The notes beneath the pieces are model-generated. The model was not told where the DNA came from. It ran no database searches and saw only the letters and a program-made list of their open reading frames with translations. A stretch of 64,000 nucleotides of DNA from contig JAAFJP010000029.1 of assembly GCA_013298125.1 (NCBI GenBank), positions 1 to 64,000 on the forward strand. Direction: 5' to 3'. Source of the DNA: Cytophagales bacterium. GTDB lineage: Bacteria; Bacteroidota; Bacteroidia; Cytophagales; Spirosomataceae. This document shows, piece after piece, positions 54,984-63,516 of the stretch; within the stretch, counting starts at the first letter, position 1, and the number at the start of each line of letters is the position of its first letter. The position numbers and the translations under genes were made by a program.

Positions 54984-55252
54984 ACATTGCCACCAAGGCA
55001 CTAAGACTCAAAGTTTTGGCAACCGATGATATTATTCAGACAGGTGCAGAGCACCTTAATATTTGTAGAATATGCAAGAATTGGTTTCAAAGGTACAGAG
55101 TACCGAAATATTAAAAGGTTGAATATTTCGGTACTCTGTACCTTTGGGACTACATTTTACGAAAATACTACAAATATTTCGGTACTCTGTACCTTTATGA
55201 AACAACAGTTTGCACGTTAAATTCTTGGTGACTTAGTGCCTTGGTGGCTACT
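54984..55252. repeat. nested composite palindrome
   Basis: The outer arms ATTGCCACCAAGGCACTAAG and CTTAGTGCCTTGGTGGC belong to the family seen at 44965. Inside lie one AAAGGTACAGAGTACCGAAAT and two inverted AATATTTCGGTACTCTGTACC copies of a second family, as well as CAGGTGCAGAGCACC-like remnants. The arrangement looks like one element inserted in another. It fills the 328-base gap between tex and the ElaA-type gene, with no coding sequence. Confidence 0.8.
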
Positions 55253-55267
55253 TCTTTCATGAAAAAT

Positions 55268-55720
55268 TTATTTTCTAACCATCAAAATATGCTCAATCCC
55301 ATCTTCCAAATAAATCTCCTCAATTTGCTGAAAACCAAAGGATTCATAGAATTTTTTGAGATAACATTGAGCTCCAATTTTTATCGAAACACCACCGTAA
55401 AGGTCTTCCAATAATTCAATTGATTTTTGCATTAATTCCTTCCCGATTCCGCCTCCACGTGCTTGTGGGGACGTAACTACTCGCCCAATGGATGCCTCCT
55501 CATACGATACTCCCGCAGGGACAATACGAGTATATGCCATAATTTGTTGAGAATCGGTATCAAAACCCATCAAGTGAAAGCATTTAAAATCCTTATCATC
55601 CAAATCTTGAAAGGGGCAATTTTGTTCTACAATAAAAACCTCATTGCGAAGTTGAAGAATTTGGTATAATTCCGTTGTATTTAAGTCTTTGAAATGTTTG
55701 TGATACCAAGTGATGTTCAT
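55268..55720 (-). CDS. ElaA-type GNAT acetyltransferase
   Basis: The 150-residue protein is a GNAT of the ElaA group. It has the N-terminal TTELYQILQLRNEVFIVEQNCPFQDLDDKDFKCFHLMG, the acyl-CoA motif SIGRVVTSPQARGGGIGKELMQKSIELLE and the C-terminal YLKKFYESFGFQQIEEIYLEDGIEHILM. The substrate is unknown. The gene is divergent from the LpoA-like gene, with starts 49 bases apart. Confidence 0.9.
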   Translation of the reverse strand: MNITWYHKHFKDLNTTELYQILQLRNEVFIVEQNCPFQDLDDKDFKCFHLMGFDTDSQQIMAYTRIVPAGVSYEEASIGRVVTSPQARGGGIGKELMQKSIELLEDLYGGVSIKIGAQCYLKKFYESFGFQQIEEIYLEDGIEHILMVRK

Positions 55721-55732
55721 TCAATTATTAAT

Positions 55733-55740
55733 TATCTTTG
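55733..55740 (+). promoter_or_regulatory. -7 element of the LpoA-like gene
   Basis: TATCTTTG matches TAnnTTTG and lies 28 bases before the preferred ATG at 55769. A -33 TTTG at standard spacing is not seen. Confidence 0.4.
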
Positions 55741-55768
55741 TAAAAACCAGACCATAAATCTCAAAAAT

Positions 55769-57367
55769 ATGCTTAACAGACTTATCCTTACCCTTATTTT
55801 GTTGAGTTCATTTTCATTTGCTTTTGCTCAAAAAAATACCGCTGAGTACGAATCTGCCTACAAAAAGGCTTTGCAAACTTACAAAAACGGTGAGTACGAC
55901 AAGGCTCAGTCGGAGTTTGCCGCTTTGAGTAACAATCGTATCGAGAGTTTTCTTGTGCCTTACTCTTTTTACTTCAATGCCCTTTCGTCCACAAAATTGC
56001 AGAAATATTTTGAGGCTAAAACAACTTTGAAAAATTTATTAATTCTTTATCCAAATTGGAGCAAAAAAGATGAGGTAAATTATCTGTTTTCAAACATTGC
56101 TTTTGAGGAAAAAAACTACGTTGATGCCCTTACGATTGCAAAATCTCTTATCACGGAGTCGTTCCAAGATGATTTGGCAGAAATGAAATCTTTTTATCTC
56201 GGACAAATTACTTCTCAGAAAACCCTCCAAGATTTAGCCAAAAAATTCCCCGAAGAAAGTATTTTATTTGAAAAGAAAAACAAAGTAATCAATACTTCTT
56301 CAACGTCATCAAACGTAAAGCAATCGAAAGGATATTTCAACTTCGGAATCCTCTTACCCCTTGACGTTGAGACACTTGAACCAGACAAAATACGTAAAAA
56401 CCAATACGCATTGGATATTTATCAAGGCATGAAAATGGCGAAGGCTGTCCTTTTGAAGGAAGGAATTACGGTAAATATTTTCACGTACGATGTGGCTAAT
56501 GATGCTGATAAAATGTTGGAATTGGTCAATAATGAATCGTTCAAAAAAATGGATTTATTGATTGGACCACTTTATTCAGAAACCAATAAAATTGCCATGA
56601 CGTATTGCGAACACAATAATATTCCGATTGTGAATCCAATGTCGAATAATAAAAAGTTGTTGGAGGAATATAATCTCTCATTTTTGGCTCAACCTTCCTC
56701 TGCCATGCAAGCCATGAAAGCAAAGGAATTTATCATAAAAAAACCATTTTTAGGACGAAATACTGCCATTTACTATACCGATTCACAGAATGATTCTACG
56801 ATGGCAAATACCTACCGAGAACAAATGCAAAAGATTGGTTATGAGATTGTTAAGTTTGAAAAAATACTACCTTTTTCCGATGATATTGGTTCAAAATTAC
56901 CCGCCAATAAGGTGAGTCATATCTTCATGGCGACTTCCGATAAAAAGGCGGGACTTTCGATGATTACAGCTTTGAATAAGAAGGATTCGAGTACGCCACT
57001 CATCACGACGGCGGAGGCATTTAATTCTTCCAATTTGAGCAATGGCACATTCTCAGGGCGTGAAGTTTTCTGTCTCGACCCAGAATTTGTAGATTTAGAC
57101 AAACCAGAAGTCGATGGATTTCGTAAGGATTATTTGATGAAATACGGAATTTTGCCTTCGTATTATGCCATTCACGGCTACGATTTAGCCCTCTTTTGGG
57201 GACGGTTATTAGGCAGAAATGGCAACAATATCCGCAAAGGTTTAGACAGCCGAGAGTCGTACAAAGACGGTTATATCCTTTCGGGCTATAATTATTACAA
57301 ATCACAAGACAACCAAGTATTACCAATAACAACATTTCAGAATTATAAATTTGTATTAGCGAAGTAG
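55769..57367 (+). CDS. exported TPR + Peripla_BP_6 protein (LpoA-like layout)
   Basis: I chose ATG 55769 (MLNRLILTLILLSSFSFAFAQ, a signal peptide). The track start at 55694 overlaps the divergent gene. The N-terminal part (about 25-165) is TPR-like: AYKKALQTYKNGEYDKAQSEFAALSNN, AKTTLKNLLILYPNWSKKDEVNYLFSNIAFEE. The C-terminal part (about 180-530) is a leucine-binding-protein-like domain with FGILLPLDVETLEPDKIRKNQYALDIYQGMKMA and LLIGPLYSETNKIAMTYCEHNNIPIVNPMS. This TPR-plus-periplasmic-binding layout matches LpoA-type penicillin-binding-protein activators, but no lipobox is evident. An amino-acid-binding role is an alternative. Confidence 0.8.
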   Translation: MLNRLILTLILLSSFSFAFAQKNTAEYESAYKKALQTYKNGEYDKAQSEFAALSNNRIESFLVPYSFYFNALSSTKLQKYFEAKTTLKNLLILYPNWSKKDEVNYLFSNIAFEEKNYVDALTIAKSLITESFQDDLAEMKSFYLGQITSQKTLQDLAKKFPEESILFEKKNKVINTSSTSSNVKQSKGYFNFGILLPLDVETLEPDKIRKNQYALDIYQGMKMAKAVLLKEGITVNIFTYDVANDADKMLELVNNESFKKMDLLIGPLYSETNKIAMTYCEHNNIPIVNPMSNNKKLLEEYNLSFLAQPSSAMQAMKAKEFIIKKPFLGRNTAIYYTDSQNDSTMANTYREQMQKIGYEIVKFEKILPFSDDIGSKLPANKVSHIFMATSDKKAGLSMITALNKKDSSTPLITTAEAFNSSNLSNGTFSGREVFCLDPEFVDLDKPEVDGFRKDYLMKYGILPSYYAIHGYDLALFWGRLLGRNGNNIRKGLDSRESYKDGYILSGYNYYKSQDNQVLPITTFQNYKFVLAK

Positions 57368-57368
57368 G

Positions 57369-57531
57369 GGGTGAACGGTTCACTGTAAAAGGTAAACGGT
57401 ACACGGTAAGAAATACGGTACACGGTAAAAGGTGAACGGTTTACGGAATTTTATATTCAGTTTCAATTATTCACCATTTACGTTTTACTCCGTGTTATTC
57501 CGTTTACCGTGAACCGTTCACCGTGTACCGA
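57369..57531. repeat. GGTGAACGGT-type inverted repeat
   Basis: Multiple GGTGAACGGT / GGTAAACGGT / GGTACACGGT units on one side are answered by ACCGTGAACCGTTCACCGTG on the other. The right end overlaps the track start of hemL, which is therefore probably false. Confidence 0.8.
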
Positions 57532-57546
57532 AACATCCTTTCAATT

Positions 57547-58839
57547 ATGAAATCCATGAAAATATCCGAGCAACTTTTCCAAAAAGCAAAAAACTTTATC
57601 CCTGGGGGCGTGAATTCGCCTGTGCGTGCGTTTCGTGCGGTTGGAGGGAATCCTATTTTTATCAAATCTGCCAAAGGGGCATATCTTCACGACGAAGATG
57701 GTAATTCATACATCGAACTCATCAATTCTTGGGGACCTATGATTTTGGGTCATGCTCACGAATTAGTCGAAAAAGCCGTTTCTGATGCAATTCAAAGCGG
57801 TTTTTCATTCGGAGCACCTACTCGCAGAGAAGTAGAAATGGCAGAACTCATCTGTTCGATTGTACCTTCTGTCGAGAAAGTCCGCATGGTAAATTCGGGT
57901 ACAGAGGCAACGATGTCAGCCCTCAGAGTGGCTCGTGGATATACAGGACGAGACAAAATGATAAAATTTGAAGGCAATTATCACGGACACGGTGACTCAT
58001 TTTTAATTGCCGCAGGTTCAGGTGCAATGACTTTTGGCGAACCTGATAGTCCAGGCGTGACGAAAGGCGTTGCCAACGATACTTTGACGGCTCAATACAA
58101 TAATTTAGCGGCGGTTCAGACCTTGGTAGATGCTAATAAAGGACAAATTGCCTGTATCATTCTCGAACCCGTTGTGGGCAATATGGGCTTAGTAAAACCC
58201 GTAGAAGGCTTTTTGGAAGGACTCCGTAAAATTTGCGATGAAGAAGGAATTGTTTTGATTTTTGACGAAGTAATGACAGGGTTCCGTTTGGCAAAAGGCG
58301 GTTTTCAAGAACGTTGTGGCGTGATTCCAGACATGACCACGATGGGTAAAATCATCGGTGGCGGTATGCCCGTGGGTGCGTATGGAGGCAAAAAGGAAAT
58401 TATGGAATGTGTTTCTCCTGCGGGTCCTGTCTATCAGGCGGGTACACTTTCGGGCAATCCAATTGCGATGGCGGCAGGTTTGGCGATGTTGAATCACTTG
58501 AACGAAACGCCTTCGGTTTATACTCGTTTAGAAGAAATTGGCAATACTTTGACCAATGGTATGAAAGCCAACATGAACAAATTAGGCTTGAATTATACCC
58601 TCAATCACGTGGGTTCGATGTTTACTTTATTTTTTACCGACCAACCCATAAACAATTTTGAAGATGCCAAAACCTCTGACACGGCACTATTTGGCAGATA
58701 TTTCCAAGCCATGTTGAAGCGTGGAATTTACCTCGCCCCCTCACAATACGAAGCAATGTTTCTTTCAACCGCTTTGACCGATGAACATATCCAGATGGTT
58801 TTGGAGGCGAATTTGGAGAGTTTGAGGGAGGTGGTGTAG
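57547..58839 (+). CDS. hemL: glutamate-1-semialdehyde 2,1-aminomutase
   Basis: The protein matches HemL. It shows FIPGGVNSPVRAFRAVGGNPIFIKSAKGAYLHDEDGN at the start, SFGAPTRREVEMAELIC, MVNSGTEATMSALRVARGYTGRDKMIKFEGNYHGH, IFDEVMTGFR and the PLP lysine in MTTMGKIIGGGMPVGAYGG. It makes 5-aminolevulinate for tetrapyrrole synthesis by the C5 pathway. I chose ATG 57547 (MKSMKISEQLF); the in-frame ATG 57556 is also possible. The track start at 57523 lies in a palindromic repeat. The preceding gene is not of the haem pathway. Confidence 0.95.
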   Translation: MKSMKISEQLFQKAKNFIPGGVNSPVRAFRAVGGNPIFIKSAKGAYLHDEDGNSYIELINSWGPMILGHAHELVEKAVSDAIQSGFSFGAPTRREVEMAELICSIVPSVEKVRMVNSGTEATMSALRVARGYTGRDKMIKFEGNYHGHGDSFLIAAGSGAMTFGEPDSPGVTKGVANDTLTAQYNNLAAVQTLVDANKGQIACIILEPVVGNMGLVKPVEGFLEGLRKICDEEGIVLIFDEVMTGFRLAKGGFQERCGVIPDMTTMGKIIGGGMPVGAYGGKKEIMECVSPAGPVYQAGTLSGNPIAMAAGLAMLNHLNETPSVYTRLEEIGNTLTNGMKANMNKLGLNYTLNHVGSMFTLFFTDQPINNFEDAKTSDTALFGRYFQAMLKRGIYLAPSQYEAMFLSTALTDEHIQMVLEANLESLREVV

Positions 58840-58858
58840 ATTGTATCAGAATTAGATT

Positions 58859-58866
58859 TATTTTTG
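58859..58866 (+). promoter_or_regulatory. -7 element of the Septu-like operon
   Basis: TATTTTTG matches TAnnTTTG, 15 bases before the ATG of the ATPase gene. The -33 element is weak, so the operon may have its own low-level promoter. Confidence 0.4.
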
Positions 58867-58881
58867 TAAAAAACCAGCATT

Positions 58882-60114
58882 ATGATTTTACCAGAAAATT
58901 TCCCATACATAACTTCCATATATGTAAACGATTGTTATACGTATCAAGATTTTAACATTGATTTGATAAAACATCAACCATTTAGTCATTTGATTTTGAC
59001 TGGAAAAAATGGTTCGGGGAAGAGTACGATTTTGAGGAATTTGAATCTGCACATTTTAGAAGCGGTTGTTAATGGTGATAGTTTAGAGAAACAGGCAAAA
59101 AACTATCTTAACTTTTTAAGTAGTGATGACTTACGGGCTTCAAATCTCACTAAGATACCATATTGGGAGAAAAGACTTAAAGAATATCAAATTATTACCC
59201 CTTCTTTTAGTGCTGAAATAGTCCCAACCTTACTGAATTCAAAAAAAGAAATTGTTTATTCTTATCTTTCTACACTTCGTAGTAGTAAAGTTAATGATGT
59301 AAATGTTCCAACAAAAAAAGATGATTTTATGAAACAGTTGGAACAAAATTATTCCAATTCTTCTAATTATTTCATAAGTAACTTTATGCAATTTCTTGTA
59401 AATAAAAAGGTTTCTCAGGCATTTGCACAATTAGAAAATAATCAGGAGGAAATAAATCATGTAAATGTATTTTTTGATAATCTTGAATCAAGTTTTAGAA
59501 AAATTTTTGAAGATCCTCAACTTAAAATAAACTTTAACAAAGATGCTCTGAAAATAACATTTACATTGGGAGACGGGAGAGAGTTATCTTTCAATGATTT
59601 ATCAGATGGAGTTTCTGCACTTTTGAGTATCATTATGGACTTATTTCTAAGAGTAGAATTAATTAGAGATGAAGTTGGAAACAAAACTTATAATCCTTGC
59701 GGAATTGTTCTAATTGATGAACCTGAGACACATTTACATTACTCATTACAATATAATGTATTACCAATCCTAACAACGTTATTTCCTAATGTCCAATTTA
59801 TTGTGGCTTCACATTCGGCAGCCATTATTTCAAGTATTAAAAATGTAACAATTTTTGATTTAGTTTCAAAAGAAATACTCTCAGATGATGCCATCGGAAA
59901 AAGTTTCTCAGAATTGATGGTTTCTCATTTTGGTTTGGATAATGAGTTTTCAGATTTTACGGATGATTTATTTGAAAAAGTGAATACAGTTTTGAAGGAA
60001 AATAAAAACAATATTCCACTAAGAAATCAACAACTCAAAGCTATTTTGAAGGAAAATGAACGTTTTATTTCTCCAACAATGCGTTTTGAATTAGAAGCTA
60101 AAATATCTGAATAA
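58882..60114 (+). CDS. AAA/ABC-type ATPase, PtuA-like (Septu)
   Basis: The 410-residue protein has Walker A GKNGSGKST (41-49), an ABC-like signature LSDGVSALLSIIMDLFLR near 235 and Walker B IVLIDEPETHLH (about 275-286). A switch His lies in QFIVASHSAAIISSIKN. This is the AAA_21/OLD-like type used by PtuA in Septu defence and by related systems. The gene immediately downstream encodes an HNH-type protein, which is the PtuB position. It probably senses infection and controls the nuclease by ATP state, as described for Septu. Close alternatives are other two-gene ATPase/HNH systems. Confidence 0.75.
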   Translation: MILPENFPYITSIYVNDCYTYQDFNIDLIKHQPFSHLILTGKNGSGKSTILRNLNLHILEAVVNGDSLEKQAKNYLNFLSSDDLRASNLTKIPYWEKRLKEYQIITPSFSAEIVPTLLNSKKEIVYSYLSTLRSSKVNDVNVPTKKDDFMKQLEQNYSNSSNYFISNFMQFLVNKKVSQAFAQLENNQEEINHVNVFFDNLESSFRKIFEDPQLKINFNKDALKITFTLGDGRELSFNDLSDGVSALLSIIMDLFLRVELIRDEVGNKTYNPCGIVLIDEPETHLHYSLQYNVLPILTTLFPNVQFIVASHSAAIISSIKNVTIFDLVSKEILSDDAIGKSFSELMVSHFGLDNEFSDFTDDLFEKVNTVLKENKNNIPLRNQQLKAILKENERFISPTMRFELEAKISE

Positions 60115-60135
60115 CCACCAATACCAGCCGTCATT

Positions 60136-60882
60136 ATGATTAATATTACAAGGGGTGATACACCAACATCTTTGGATAGACCCGAAATACAACTCTATTT
60201 GAAGGAGGTAATTGCTTATAATAAACTCAGTAAAGAGGAAAAGAAAAAGGCGAAAGAACCTGATGCAGGTGCATATAGAAGATCTGATGTTTTGGAAGCC
60301 TTTGACAGAGACTTTTATTCAAAATGTTATCTGACAGAACAAAAATTTGAAAATTCATGGGCAATGGATGTTGAACATTTTAAGTCAAAATCGTTTAATC
60401 AATATCCTCTTTTAAAATATGAATGGCAAAATTTATACCCATGTACACATGATGCAAACATATCAAAACCAACAACCGAACCTGTTGGAGGATATTTAGA
60501 CCCTTGCGAGAAAAGTGATGATGTGGAGAAAGAAATCGTTTATACCTTGGAAATGGGCGGAAAAGCCTTCTTTGATGCTAAAAATGAAGGTAATATAAAA
60601 GCGGTAAATACTTGTAAATTATTAGACAAAATTCATAACGGAACGAGTAAAGATTCCAAAAAGAAAACGGCAGAATTAAGATTGCTAATCTGTAAAAAGG
60701 AGCGGAATCTTATTGAAACAATAATGAAATGGCAAAAAAATAAGCTACAAAATAACTTAGAAGAAGAAGTACGATTACGTGGAAAACTGAAAAGATTGCT
60801 TTCTCGAAAATCTGACTTCACTATGCTACTGCGTTCGTTATCATGTGTAAGTGAACATTTACCCAAAGATTTTTTAGATTAA
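60136..60882 (+). CDS. HNH-type nuclease, PtuB-like (Septu)
   Basis: The 248-residue protein starts 21 bases after the ATPase gene. It carries an HNH-type core: KCYLTEQK (C64), then DVEHFKSKS (D78, E80, H81), then WQNLYPCTHDANISK (N99, C103, N108), and a downstream LDPCE. This resembles the VEHF(R/K)PK...W.NL...C...N..K pattern of PtuB and related defence nucleases, though the zinc-site Cys pairs are reduced to single Cys. The C-terminal half is helical and basic. It probably cuts nucleic acid after release by the ATPase. Activity with the altered Cys pattern is uncertain. Confidence 0.75.
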   Translation: MINITRGDTPTSLDRPEIQLYLKEVIAYNKLSKEEKKKAKEPDAGAYRRSDVLEAFDRDFYSKCYLTEQKFENSWAMDVEHFKSKSFNQYPLLKYEWQNLYPCTHDANISKPTTEPVGGYLDPCEKSDDVEKEIVYTLEMGGKAFFDAKNEGNIKAVNTCKLLDKIHNGTSKDSKKKTAELRLLICKKERNLIETIMKWQKNKLQNNLEEEVRLRGKLKRLLSRKSDFTMLLRSLSCVSEHLPKDFLD

Positions 60883-60894
60883 ATTTTCCAAAAA

Positions 60895-61230
60895 ATGTAC
60901 GAACTATCAAAAGCCGACAAACGTCTTTGTAGAGAATTAATCAAACAAGGTGTTGAAAAAGAATTTGCCATTGGATTAAATAAATTAGATGCAATTATTC
61001 AAGCATGGAAAGATGGAAAACATGATAATCGAGAAGGTTATCATACTGTTTACCAATCAGTTAAAGAGTTTGACAAACATATTGCTCGTCGTTATGACAA
61101 TCCATCAAACTCAACTCTTCATTTTACAGTTATTGCCCTTTTGCATGATAAATTGATTTCAGTGGAGGATTTAGAAGGTTTCTCTGAGCAAACCAAAGCA
61201 CTCTTTTTACGTCATCTCAGCGATGATTAA
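60895..61230 (+). CDS. small third gene of the Septu-like operon, unknown
   Basis: The 111-residue protein starts 12 bases after the HNH gene. It is helical, charged and cytoplasmic, with YELSKADKRLCRELIKQGVEKEFAIGLNKLDAIIQAWKDG and FTVIALLHDKLISVEDLEGFSEQTKALFLRHLSDD. I recognise no family. Close spacing and the same strand suggest that it belongs to the operon, as a regulator, antitoxin-like partner or adaptor, or it is a passenger. The standard Septu system has two genes. Confidence 0.65.
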   Translation: MYELSKADKRLCRELIKQGVEKEFAIGLNKLDAIIQAWKDGKHDNREGYHTVYQSVKEFDKHIARRYDNPSNSTLHFTVIALLHDKLISVEDLEGFSEQTKALFLRHLSDD

Positions 61231-61234
61231 CCCT

Positions 61235-62353
61235 ATGAAATTCAATCTCTTTCCTCTCCTAATCACCCTCCAATTAACCCTTGGAATCAGCACCACCTCC
61301 GCCCAACAACCCGCTTGGACATTAACGCCTTTCATAAAACAGGACACTGATAATCCCATTTTATTACCTATCAAAAACACAGAATTTGATTGCCCTGTTA
61401 GCAAGCAAAAAGTGCATTGGGAGGCTAAGGACGTGTATAATCCAGCGGCGGTGGTTCGGAATGGGAAGGTGTATTTGCTTTATCGGGCGGAAGATACTTT
61501 GAAATCTGTGGATGGTACTTCTCGCATTGGTTTGGCGGTGAGTTCGGATGGGATTCATTTCAAAAGACAAACAAAACCTGTCTTTTTTCCAGATAATGAT
61601 TTTATGAAGCCCTACGAGTGGGCGGGTGGTTGCGAAGACCCACGAATTGTGGAAACGGAGGATGGAAAATATATCGTTACCTACACAACCTATGATGGCA
61701 AAACCGCCCGACTTTGCGTTGCCTCCTCTCCCAATCTTCAAAAATGGAAGAAACACGGTTTGGCTTTTAATCAATTGAAATACAAAGATTTATGGTCAAA
61801 ATCGGGTGCTATTATTTGCAGAAGAGTCGGTTCAAGATTAATTACTACCAAGATAAATGGTAAATATTGGATGTATTTTGGCGACACCAGTATCTTCTTG
61901 GCAACTTCAAAAGATTTGATTCATTGGGAAATTGTGGAAGAAGAAACAGGCAAACCCAAGCCCATTTTTGGAGCAAGACCCGACAAATTCGATAGTCGTT
62001 TGGTAGAATCTGGACCGCCCGCCATGATTACGAAAAATGGCATTTTGTTACTCTACAATTCCATGAATTTGCATGAAAATGGCTTTGCAGGTTTGCCCCC
62101 AGATGCGTATAGTGCAGGGCAAATTTTGTTAGACAAAAACGACCCAAGTAAAGTAATTGCCAGAACTGACGAAAATTTTATGAAGCCCGAAAAGCCCTAC
62201 GAACTCACTGGACAAGTAAATCAAGTGGTTTTTATTGAAGGATTGGTTTATTTCAAGAAGAAATATTTTTTATATTATGGAACGGCGGATTCTAAAATTG
62301 CGGTGGCGGTATGCCGTCAGCTATCGGCTGTCGGCTTACGGAAAATAAAATAA
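61235..62353 (+). CDS. GH130-family beta-mannoside phosphorylase-like protein
   Basis: I chose ATG 61235 (MKFNLFPLLITLQLTLGIS..., a signal peptide) because the track start at 61223 overlaps the previous gene. The five-bladed propeller shows YNPAAVVRNGKVYLLYRAED, the GH130 catalytic motif AGGCEDPRIV (Asp near 130) and SSPNLQKWKKHG. GH130 enzymes phosphorolyse or hydrolyse beta-1,4-mannosides; with a signal peptide, hydrolysis or periplasmic action is more likely. The last residues (AVCRQLSAVGLRKIK) are encoded by the start of a palindromic repeat, so the original stop has been lost and the C-terminus extended. Confidence 0.85.
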   Translation: MKFNLFPLLITLQLTLGISTTSAQQPAWTLTPFIKQDTDNPILLPIKNTEFDCPVSKQKVHWEAKDVYNPAAVVRNGKVYLLYRAEDTLKSVDGTSRIGLAVSSDGIHFKRQTKPVFFPDNDFMKPYEWAGGCEDPRIVETEDGKYIVTYTTYDGKTARLCVASSPNLQKWKKHGLAFNQLKYKDLWSKSGAIICRRVGSRLITTKINGKYWMYFGDTSIFLATSKDLIHWEIVEEETGKPKPIFGARPDKFDSRLVESGPPAMITKNGILLLYNSMNLHENGFAGLPPDAYSAGQILLDKNDPSKVIARTDENFMKPEKPYELTGQVNQVVFIEGLVYFKKKYFLYYGTADSKIAVAVCRQLSAVGLRKIK

Positions 62354-62419
62354 ATTATTTTTCCAACATAATTAGCCACTTCAAAGAGTTGAAAGCCAAT
62401 TGCCGATAGCCAAAAGCCA
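62312..62419. repeat. GCTATCGGC palindromic element overlapping a gene end
   Basis: GCTATCGGCTGTCGGCTT at 62320-62337 and AAAGCCAATTGCCGATAGC at 62392-62410 are inverted with minor differences. Its left end overlaps the last codons of the GH130 gene. Confidence 0.75.
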
Positions 62420-62420
62420 C

Positions 62421-63392
62421 CTAAAACTCAATCCCCGTCCCTTTCATAAATTTTGAAGACAATTTGGATTTACTCGTGATGTAACGAACGCTTACACCTA
62501 CATACGGAGCTGTGGGTAAACTCACATTCGAGAGCGTTTCGTTGGCTGAGTTAAAGGTTTTGACTTGTCTGAAAGTACCAATTCCTCCTTCTATTCCAAG
62601 ATTCAGAACATTCAAAACATGGGCATTGGCGGATAAAGTAAATCGAACTTGCTGATAATTCTGACGACGAATCATTTTTTCAGAGGTCGTATATTCTTGA
62701 AAACCAGCACTATATCCATCATAAATAGAATTCAAATCTAAATGCAACCACGGGTTAGCTTTGTAGGTTACACTTGCTCTAAAAGGTAAAATCCCTGAGA
62801 CTTTCCAATCATTCCCCAATGCTTTTGTAAATCCAAAAATGGGAATTATTCTAAATTTTTGATTGTAAATAATAGCTGTTCCGTATAAAATTTGTGTCCT
62901 CAATCCCAAGATTCTTAAACGTGCCGCACCTCCATAAAAATAAGGTTGTGGATTAAAGAAAGTTTCGTTTGACTGTGTAACACCTCCGCCAACTCCATAA
63001 ACCCAAAATTTCTCACGCAAACTGGCTTTCAATTGCAAAAATGTAGCCCCAAACGTTTTATAGCCCCCTTCTGGTTTTTCTAAACCATCAATTGTTGGGC
63101 TAATTTGTGAGACATTGGCTATCAAAAGTGAGTGTCTGGCTTCGATATCCAACTTTTTCCCAAAACCAAAACCTGTGGATATTTCGGTACTCAAAGGAAT
63201 GATTCCTAATGCAGTGGTGCGATTAAACCCAAATTTTGTTCCATTTTCAGCCGTCACTTCTGGCATATATTCAGCCCGAAGACTTATATTTGGATAAAAT
63301 AATTGACTCAATGAAGGTGTTTGTGCCTTGCAATGAACGATACAAAAAACGGTCAAAGAACAAATTAGAGCAATATTTTTCGTTGAAAACAT
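62421..63392 (-). CDS. outer-membrane beta-barrel protein, DUF6268-like
   Basis: The 323-residue protein has a signal peptide ending in CKAQ. Amphipathic strands follow with Gly/Tyr/Phe (LRAEYMPEV, GIIPLSTEISTGFGFGKKLDIEARHSLL, WVYGVGGGVTQSN, IPIFGFTKALGNDWKVSGILPFRAS). It ends KGTGIEF after VSVRYIT. The size and layout fit DUF6268-type barrels of Bacteroidota. It is probably a porin-like or structural surface protein; no ligand is evident. The GH130 gene and this gene are convergent, separated by a palindromic element. Confidence 0.7.
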   Translation of the reverse strand: MFSTKNIALICSLTVFCIVHCKAQTPSLSQLFYPNISLRAEYMPEVTAENGTKFGFNRTTALGIIPLSTEISTGFGFGKKLDIEARHSLLIANVSQISPTIDGLEKPEGGYKTFGATFLQLKASLREKFWVYGVGGGVTQSNETFFNPQPYFYGGAARLRILGLRTQILYGTAIIYNQKFRIIPIFGFTKALGNDWKVSGILPFRASVTYKANPWLHLDLNSIYDGYSAGFQEYTTSEKMIRRQNYQQVRFTLSANAHVLNVLNLGIEGGIGTFRQVKTFNSANETLSNVSLPTAPYVGVSVRYITSKSKLSSKFMKGTGIEF

Positions 63393-63516
63393 TTGATGAA
63401 GGATTTTCTGTTTTAAACGAGATTATGGATTCAAAAGTATTTGTTTCCATAAATTGCCCGAAAGAGTAACCTAAATCCACTATTTACTTTTAATCACAAA
63501 AACAATAATAAAAATC

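Noticed and set aside
57369-57531. Possible CRISPR or tandem operator array made of GGTGAACGGT units
   Set aside because: The units are irregularly spaced, variable and inverted across the centre. There are no unique spacers of constant length and no cas genes, so it is a palindromic repeat.
50184-58839. Genomic island near tRNA-Ala
   Set aside because: No integrase, no direct repeat of the tRNA 3' end and no visible composition change were found, and the downstream genes are mostly housekeeping.
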